Shown one piece after another: positions 59,319 to 64,000 of a stretch of DNA of 64,000 nucleotides; the stretch's first letter is position 1, and each line of letters starts with the position of its first letter. The position numbers were made by a program, and so were the translations under genes. This DNA is from Streptomyces iconiensis (GTDB taxonomy: Bacteria > Actinomycetota > Actinomycetes > Streptomycetales > Streptomycetaceae), in NCBI RefSeq assembly GCF_028657195.3, contig NZ_JANCPR020000012.1:151049-215048 (forward strand), written 5' to 3'. The notes beneath the pieces are model-generated. The model was not told the DNA's origin. It ran no database searches and saw only the letters and a program-made list of their open reading frames with translations.

Positions 59319-60221
59319 ATGGGGGTTGCGGAAACGGACCCCGTGGAGCGCGGGTTCCCGCATGTGGAGACGGTGCGGGAGGCGATCACCGCGCTCTACA
59401 GACGGGTGTCGCCCGACACCGTCCGTACCTTCGACGCGAGTGTCGCGGCCGGGGACGTGGCGTTCGCCGACGCGGACGATCTCTATCCGGGTGTGCAGCG
59501 CGTGGCGCGGGTCATGGTGCAGCATCTGCGGCTGCCGGAGGCACGGGTGATCGTCAGCTTCCGCGAGATGACCCACGCGGCCAGGGTCGAACTGGCGGCG
59601 GGGCCCGAGTACTTCGTGGAGCTGAACGAGCGGTTCAAGACGCACCGCCGCGACATCGGCGCCGCACTCGCGCACGAGGTGATGCACGTCTATCTGCACC
59701 GTCTCGGGCTCGGGTTCGCCGGGACCAGGGACAACGAGATCCTCACGGACACCGCGACCGCGTATCTCGGCGCCGGCTGGCTGCTGCTGGACGCGTTCCG
59801 GCAGGACTCGCTCTCCTCGCAGAAGCTGGGCTATCTCACCCCCGAGGAGTACGGCTATGTCCTCGCCAAGCGGGCGCGGCTCTTCGGTGAGGACCCGGCG
59901 ATCTGGTTCACCAGCCCCCAGGCGTACGAGGCGTACGTGCGCGGCAGTGCGCTGGCCGACCGCGACGAGGAACGCCCGCCGCTCGCCGGCTCGCACTGGG
60001 CGGGCAGACGCCGGTACGCCAAGGACCGCCGATACGCGCAGACCCACCTCTCCCCCGGCTCGCCTCCGCTGGGCAACGGGGACTACACGTTCGAGCACAA
60101 CTCCCCGCTCCGCGTCTCCTTCGCCTGCCCCACCTGCTGGCAGCGCCTCCGCGTCCCGGTACGGGGGCGCGTCCGCGCGCGGTGCGGGGTGTGCGGGTCG
60201 GTCCTGGAGTGCGACACGTGA
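59319..60221 (+). CDS. Putative zinc metalloprotease with C-terminal zinc ribbon
   Basis: A 300-residue soluble protein. The helix AHEVMHVYLHRLG (about residues 114-126) gives a HExxH zinc motif (H115-E116-x2-H119, and a further His). A downstream ILTDTATAYLGAGWLLL helix may give the third ligand (Asp or Glu). The C-terminus holds a four-Cys zinc ribbon: CPTC ... CGVC, with an additional Cys at the end. A proteolytic role is likely; no substrate. Divergent from the GH101 gene and with 190 bases between. Confidence 0.7.
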   Translation: MGVAETDPVERGFPHVETVREAITALYRRVSPDTVRTFDASVAAGDVAFADADDLYPGVQRVARVMVQHLRLPEARVIVSFREMTHAARVELAAGPEYFVELNERFKTHRRDIGAALAHEVMHVYLHRLGLGFAGTRDNEILTDTATAYLGAGWLLLDAFRQDSLSSQKLGYLTPEEYGYVLAKRARLFGEDPAIWFTSPQAYEAYVRGSALADRDEERPPLAGSHWAGRRRYAKDRRYAQTHLSPGSPPLGNGDYTFEHNSPLRVSFACPTCWQRLRVPVRGRVRARCGVCGSVLECDT

Positions 60222-60287
60222 GCGGCACCTGGCGGGCCGCGCGTTCGTCCTTCTCTCTTCCTCCTTTCCTCTTCCTTCGGAGCCCAC

Positions 60288-60758
60288 ATGCCTGTGCCGT
60301 CCCGTGTGCCGCGGTCCCGTGTGCTGCAGTCCCGTCTGCTCTACGCCGCAGCCGCCGTGCTGATGGCCGCCTCGGCCGTCACCGCCTACAACGAGGACGG
60401 CCTGTGGCCGGCCGTGCTCCTGGGGTGTGCTGCCGTGATGACCGCGGCACTCGTCTGTCTGCCCGCCGCGGCCCTCCCCGTGGGCCGCACACCCCGGCAC
60501 GACGACCGCGTGAGCCGGGTCCGGCGTGTCCTGCTGATCTTCGCGGGGGTGATGCTGACGGCCGGGGCCATCCACGACGTCGTCGTGGAGGGTGAGCCGC
60601 GACTGGCTCTGATGGTCGCCGCGGTCGGCGTCGGCGCCCTGGCCTCATGGCGTGCCGTGCCCCCGAGGGGCGACCGTGACGCGGAAGTGGACGGTACCGC
60701 CGGCCTTCCGGCGCAGCAGCACCTTGTGCAGGAACGGAACGAGAACCCGGTGGAGTAG
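60288..60758 (+). CDS. Small membrane protein of unknown function
   Basis: A 156-residue protein with about four hydrophobic segments (LLYAAAAVLMAASAVTAY, AVLLGCAAVMTAALVCLPAAAL, VLLIFAGVMLTAGAIHDVVV, ALMVAAVGVGALASW). Its last 38 codons overlap the opposite-strand PPOX gene end (60645-60758), so the true stop may be earlier in some relatives. No domain is recognised. Confidence 0.5.
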   Translation: MPVPSRVPRSRVLQSRLLYAAAAVLMAASAVTAYNEDGLWPAVLLGCAAVMTAALVCLPAAALPVGRTPRHDDRVSRVRRVLLIFAGVMLTAGAIHDVVVEGEPRLALMVAAVGVGALASWRAVPPRGDRDAEVDGTAGLPAQQHLVQERNENPVE

Positions 60759-61499
60759 CGGGTACTTGGTGCCCAGCATCCGCGCCGCGTGCCTGTCCTC
60801 GGGCCCGCCGGGCTCCAGGAGCGCCAGCCGGACGTCCAGCGCGGCGCCGGGGCTTCTGCCGCGTGTGGTGCAGGGCGCGACGCGGGCCTGCGGGGTGCGG
60901 CGCAGGCGGCGGGTCTTGATGGCGTTCCTGAAGCTGCGTACGTAGGCGTGGTCCCCGTCGACGGCGATGCTGACGGGTGAGTCTCCTGGCGTGCCGTCCT
61001 TGCGGTAGGTGGTGAGCAGTACCGTCTTCTGCCGTACGTAGGGCGTGAGTTCGGGGCGGGTGGCCGCACTCACTCCTCCGGAGGTCCAGCCGAGGCCGCG
61101 CTGCCGCAGGAGGAGCGCAGCCGCGATGAGGGCCGTGGCGACGGCGAGCGCGGCGATGTGCCAGGGCTGGCCGCCGTGGTCGAGGTCGAGGGCGTGGTTG
61201 ACGGTGTGGACGCCGTTGGCGACAAGGAGCCCGGCGAGGACCGTTGCCAGCGCGTCGTACCAGACGCAGGCGAGCAGCGCGCCGACGCCGAGGCCGATCT
61301 GGAAGGCGCCCACGTCGTGCAGGAAGTGCTCATGGGCGGGGAAGTCGACGGCCTCGGCGAAGGAGGCGGGCCAGCCGAGCGACCACACCCCGGCCACCAG
61401 CGTGCCGACCCCCACCAGGAGGGCCACCGTGACGGGCAGACCTCTGCCCAGTCCTGTGCTCCGCGCCGTGCCTTCCGGTTGTCCGTATGTCGCGCTCAT
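60645..61499 (-). CDS. Membrane domain fused to PPOX-class split-barrel flavoprotein
   Basis: A 284-residue protein. Residues about 20-140 contain four transmembrane helices (TVALLVGVGTLVAGVWSLGW, FQIGLGVGALLACVWYDAL, LAGLLVANGVHTVNHALDL, ALAVATALIAAALLLRQRG). The C-terminal 140 residues are a pyridoxamine-5'-phosphate-oxidase-like split barrel (LTPYVRQKTVLLTTYRKDGTPGDSPVSIAVDGDHAYVRSF in pieces). It would put a flavin or F420 enzyme at the membrane. A GTG within the frame just before the barrel has GGAGGA directly touching it, which is too close for initiation, so one fused protein is more likely than two. The fusion is unusual. Confidence 0.65.
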   Translation of the reverse strand: MSATYGQPEGTARSTGLGRGLPVTVALLVGVGTLVAGVWSLGWPASFAEAVDFPAHEHFLHDVGAFQIGLGVGALLACVWYDALATVLAGLLVANGVHTVNHALDLDHGGQPWHIAALAVATALIAAALLLRQRGLGWTSGGVSAATRPELTPYVRQKTVLLTTYRKDGTPGDSPVSIAVDGDHAYVRSFRNAIKTRRLRRTPQARVAPCTTRGRSPGAALDVRLALLEPGGPEDRHAARMLGTKYPLLHRVLVPFLHKVLLRRKAGGTVHFRVTVAPRGHGTP

Positions 61500-61772
61500 G
61501 CCGGTCCGCCTCCACTGTCGTCGTGGGCCTATGCCCTTACGACCGGATCGGCCCCCTCTTCCGTGACACGGAGGCCGAAGAACTCTGCGTACGGCGCGAG
61601 CGGGAGGTTGTGGTCGTTGCCCGTGGTCCCGGGGTTGCCCCCCGGTCCCGGAGTTGCCCACCGGGGTCCCGGCGGCGGCCGTGTCCTCACCGCCCGTACC
61701 GAGGAGACGGGGCGTCCCCCGGGACCGCGCGGAACAGCTCCTCGGACGCGCGTGATGGCGTACGTTCGGCCT

Positions 61773-62237
61773 ATGAGTCCTTCGATCGCCACCAACACCC
61801 GTGTCGGTCTCACCGACCTGCTGGACTTCGTAAGGCCACGGCACCGGGCCATCCTGCTGACGCGGCGCGAGGACGGCGCACCGCAGGCTTCGCCGCTGAC
61901 GTGCGGGGTGGACGCGTCGGGCCGGATCGTGATCTCGACCTATCCGGAGCGCGCCAAGACGCACAACGCGCGCCGTGACCCGCAGGTGAGCGTCCTCGTC
62001 CTGTCCGACGAGTGGAACGGCCCCTGGGTGCAGGTCGACGGGGAGGCCGAGGTCATCGACGTGCCCGACTCCGTCGAGCCGCTGGTGGAGTACTACCGCG
62101 CCATCTCCGGCGAACACCCGGACTGGGACGAGTACCGCTCGGCCATGCTCAAGCAGTGCAAGTCCCTGATCCGGGTGACACCGCACCGCTGGGGCCCCGT
62201 CGCCACCGGTGGCTTTCCGGCTCGGCTCGGGAGCTGA
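61773..62237 (+). CDS. PPOX class F420-dependent oxidoreductase
   Basis: A 154-residue soluble split-barrel protein of the F420/flavin-binding PPOX class. Landmarks: HRAILLTRREDGAPQASPLTCGVD, GRIVISTYPERAKTHNARRDPQVSVLVLSDEW (in pieces) and MLKQCKSLIRVTP. Such proteins reduce quinones, biliverdin or other substrates with F420H2 in actinomycetes; the substrate is unknown. Divergent from the membrane-PPOX gene, sharing a 273-base intergenic region. ATG 61773 is chosen; an in-frame ATG six codons upstream exists. Confidence 0.85.
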   Translation: MSPSIATNTRVGLTDLLDFVRPRHRAILLTRREDGAPQASPLTCGVDASGRIVISTYPERAKTHNARRDPQVSVLVLSDEWNGPWVQVDGEAEVIDVPDSVEPLVEYYRAISGEHPDWDEYRSAMLKQCKSLIRVTPHRWGPVATGGFPARLGS

Positions 62238-62268
62238 GCGCTTCGCTGGAGTGCCGCGGCGTGGTCGT

Positions 62269-62604
62269 CTGCGGCGCCGTTGTGGCTGGTCGCGCAGTTC
62301 CCCGCGCCCCTTCGGGCTCGCGCCCACCGCGCCGCGCCACCGGCCCCATTGCCGCCGGCGGACCCCTGGCCCGACTCCACCACGCCGGAAGCGCCACGGA
62401 CCGTGGGTCATCTGCGGCGCCATCGTGGCTGGTCGCGCAGTTCCCCGCGCCCCTTCGGGGCACGCCCCACCGCGCCGCGCCACCGGCCCCATTGCCACCG
62501 GCGGACCCCTGGCCCGACTCCACCACGCCGGAAATGCCACGGACCGTGGGTCATCTGCGGCGCCATCGTGGCTGGTCGCGCAGTTCCCCGCGCCCCTTTG
62601 GGGC
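62269..62604. repeat. 143-bp tandem repeat
   Basis: Copies start at 62269, 62412 and 62555 with ctgcggcgcc, exact period 143. The third copy is cut at about 62600. Each contains ggctggtcgcgcagttcccc and cgcgcccctt, a sequence known from memory to recur in many Streptomyces intergenic regions. It fills most of the gap between the PPOX and OYE genes. Confidence 0.9.
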
Positions 62605-62654
62605 GCGTCTGTGGGGCGTGTCTGTGGGGCGCGGGGGCTCCTGGGTGTCGGGGT

Positions 62655-63440
62655 TCAAGCTGTGTGCTGGTAGGTGGGGTAGGTCAGGTAGCCCGTGTCG
62701 GCGCCCTGGTAGTACGTGGTCTCGTCCACGGGGGCTAGCGGCACTTCGGTGCGCAGGCGCTCTACCAGGTCGGGGTTGGCTAGGAAGGCGCGGCCGAAGC
62801 TGATGAGGTCGGCGCCCAGTCCGAGCCAGTGGTCGGCGTCGGACCGATCGGTCTGCTTCGGTCCCATCGGAAACACCGGGTTCATGATGAGGGTGCCGGG
62901 CCACGTGCGGCGCAGGCCGACCAGTACGTCTTCGTCGACGGTGGCTTCGAGATGGACGTAGGCCACCTCCAGGCGGGCCAGTTCGGCCAGCAACGCCGCG
63001 TTGAGCTCGGGTGCGTCGGTCTCCTCCACGCCCCAGAACCCGCCGCCCGGCGAGAGGCGGATGCCGGTCCTGGCCGCACCGACGGCCTCGACGGTCGCCG
63101 ACACCGCCTCGACGGCGAACCGGATGCGGTTGGCCACCGAGCCTCCGTAGCGGTCCGTACGCAGGTTGGCGTTCGTCGAGAGGAACTGCGAGATCAAGTA
63201 GCCGTTGGCACCGTGCAGTTCGACACCGTCGAAACCGGCGTCGATGGCACGGCGGGCCGCCTGTGCGTACGACTGGGCCTGTCCCGGCACCTCGGCGGTC
63301 TCCAGGGCGCGCGGCACCGGCGCGGGTTGGCGCCCTGTCGGGGTGAACAACTGCCCGGTGGCGGGGACCGCTGAAGGCCCGACGGGTTGTGTACCGGTGG
63401 TGTCGGGGTGCGACACCCGTCCGCCGTGCATGAGCTGGGC
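62655..63440 (-). pseudogene. N-terminally truncated Old Yellow Enzyme family oxidoreductase
   Basis: 262 codons of an NADH:flavin oxidoreductase (OYE) TIM barrel, which is normally about 360 residues. It begins at AQLMHGGRVSHPDT (third strand), has the substrate-binding His-Asn pair in ELHGANGYLISQFLS, DRYGGSVANRIRF and the late strands DLISFGRAFLANPDLV. The first 95 residues with the FMN-binding start are not found in any frame upstream. Sequence before 63440 is GC-rich and unrelated. The gene is therefore probably dead. An in-frame Met at 63488 would allow translation of a fragment. Confidence 0.75.
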
Positions 63441-63665
63441 GCCACCGCGCTCCGAGGCGGGCGCGGGACAGTGCGCAGCGAAGGACAAGCCTGCCCCTCA
63501 CCCCCTGGGTCGGCGGGGGCGAGCGTCGCAACAGGGATGGTGCGTGGGAGTGGCTCCCTCTTGCGACGACCCCGCCGGTGAGTGACGGGCAGGCTCACCC
63601 GTTCACACCCTCTCTACCGACGGCCTCAACTCGCCGTGGTCCGGACGACCTCAACTCTCCCTGTT

Positions 63666-64000
63666 TCAGCGTGCGTTGAAGTATTTGGCTTCGGGGTGGT
63701 GGATGACGATGGCGTCGGTGGACTGTTCGGGGTGGAGCTGGAACTCCTCGGACAGCTCGACCCCGATACGGGTGGGCTCCAGCAGCTCGGCGATCTTCGC
63801 CCGGTCCTCCAGGTTCGGACACGCCCCGTAACCCAGCGAGAACCGCGCCCCGCGGTAGGCCAGATCGAACATGCCCGCCATCTGCTGGGGATCCTCTCCC
63901 GCATACCCCAGCTCCGAGCGCACCCGCGCGTGCCAGAACTCCGCCATCGCCTCGGCCAGCTGCACCGACAGCCCGTGCAGCTCCAGATACTCCCGGTAGG
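63666..64000 (-). CDS. metH: Methionine synthase, C-terminal part (runs off the window)
   Basis: The last 111 codons of cobalamin-dependent methionine synthase, belonging to the AdoMet-binding activation domain. Landmarks: AEAMAEFWHARVRSELGYAG, MFDLAYRGARFSLGYGACPNLEDR and STDAIVIHHPEAKYF. The reading frame is open to the window edge (YREYLELHGLSVQ), so the gene continues to the right on the minus strand. The activation domain re-methylates oxidised cobalamin with SAM. A cobalamin riboswitch, if present, would be outside the window. Confidence 0.93.
   Translation of the reverse strand, partial: YREYLELHGLSVQLAEAMAEFWHARVRSELGYAGEDPQQMAGMFDLAYRGARFSLGYGACPNLEDRAKIAELLEPTRIGVELSEEFQLHPEQSTDAIVIHHPEAKYFNAR

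Noticed and set aside
56331..60575. Open frames of over 1000 codons overlapping the GH101 gene in other frames
   Set aside because: Out-of-frame readings with Arg/His/Pro-rich composition; the GH101 frame has catalytic motifs, signal peptide and ribosome binding site.
61070..61333. Separate small gene inside the membrane-PPOX fusion
   Set aside because: Another-frame shadow with Ser/Thr/Arg-rich composition and no ribosome binding site.
63595..63665. Rho-independent terminator after metH
   Set aside because: Sequence ctcaactc/cctcaact repeats are visible but no stable hairpin was found.

Overview
The window is a piece of a Streptomyces (or closely related high-GC actinomycete) chromosome. 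Codon third positions are almost all G or C, GTG starts are frequent, and actinomycete-specific families are present: an ANTAR response regulator, DUF3068 with an SPW_0924-type micro-protein, an SCO0854-type RING protein, and remnants of a SARP regulator. The core gene set (coaE, rpsA, polA, livKHMGF, pdtaR-type regulator, pyk) is, from memory, that of the conserved chromosome core near SCO1990-SCO2014 of S. coelicolor. No prophage, insertion sequence or CRISPR array was found.

Layout. 1-10 kb: a SAM methyltransferase, a winged-helix/TPR protein, a secreted EEP-family nuclease or phosphatase, a membrane protein with a Gln/Tyr/Pro repeat tail, and a coupled SNF2 helicase/SWIM zinc-finger pair. 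10-12 kb: a small protein ending in a RHIM/BASS-like amyloid-signalling motif, a HAD-like protein, then a decayed stretch with an MFS-transporter fragment and 28-bp repeats. 12-31 kb: TPR protein, coaE, a very large RING protein that also carries a TerD-like domain, a PAC2 protein, a secreted beta-helix lyase, rpsA, a methyltransferase, hrpB, DUF3068/SPW_0924, a lytic transglycosylase and polA. 31-41 kb: a YdeP-type molybdopterin oxidoreductase, a thioesterase, a membrane-anchored protein and the branched-chain amino acid ABC transporter operon. 41-49.6 kb: the ANTAR regulator, an odd tRNA with a Leu(CAA) anticodon but no long variable arm, an adjacent HTH-LAGLIDADG endonuclease-like gene, aminopeptidase N, and a probable iron-regulated pair (PLP decarboxylase plus amine N-hydroxylase) coupled to a SIMPL gene. 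50-64 kb: pyruvate kinase, DUF6461, chorismate mutase, a decayed region (truncated imine-reductase-like gene and frameshifted SARP regulator, divergently arranged), long tandem repeats, an AraC regulator with a GH101 glycosidase, a putative zinc metalloprotease, two PPOX-fold flavoproteins (one fused to a membrane domain), an N-terminally truncated Old Yellow Enzyme, and the 3' end of metH.

How the genes work together. Most of the window is housekeeping: CoA synthesis, translation, DNA replication and repair, branched-chain amino acid uptake, glycolysis, methionine synthesis. The accessory material lies between the core genes. The items most worth following up are the RHIM/BASS-like protein (10282-10665), the RING-TerD protein (13213-16749), the class I tRNA-Leu(CAA) with its homing-endonuclease-like neighbour (41948-42897), and the decarboxylase/hydroxylase pair with its iron box (45812-48908).
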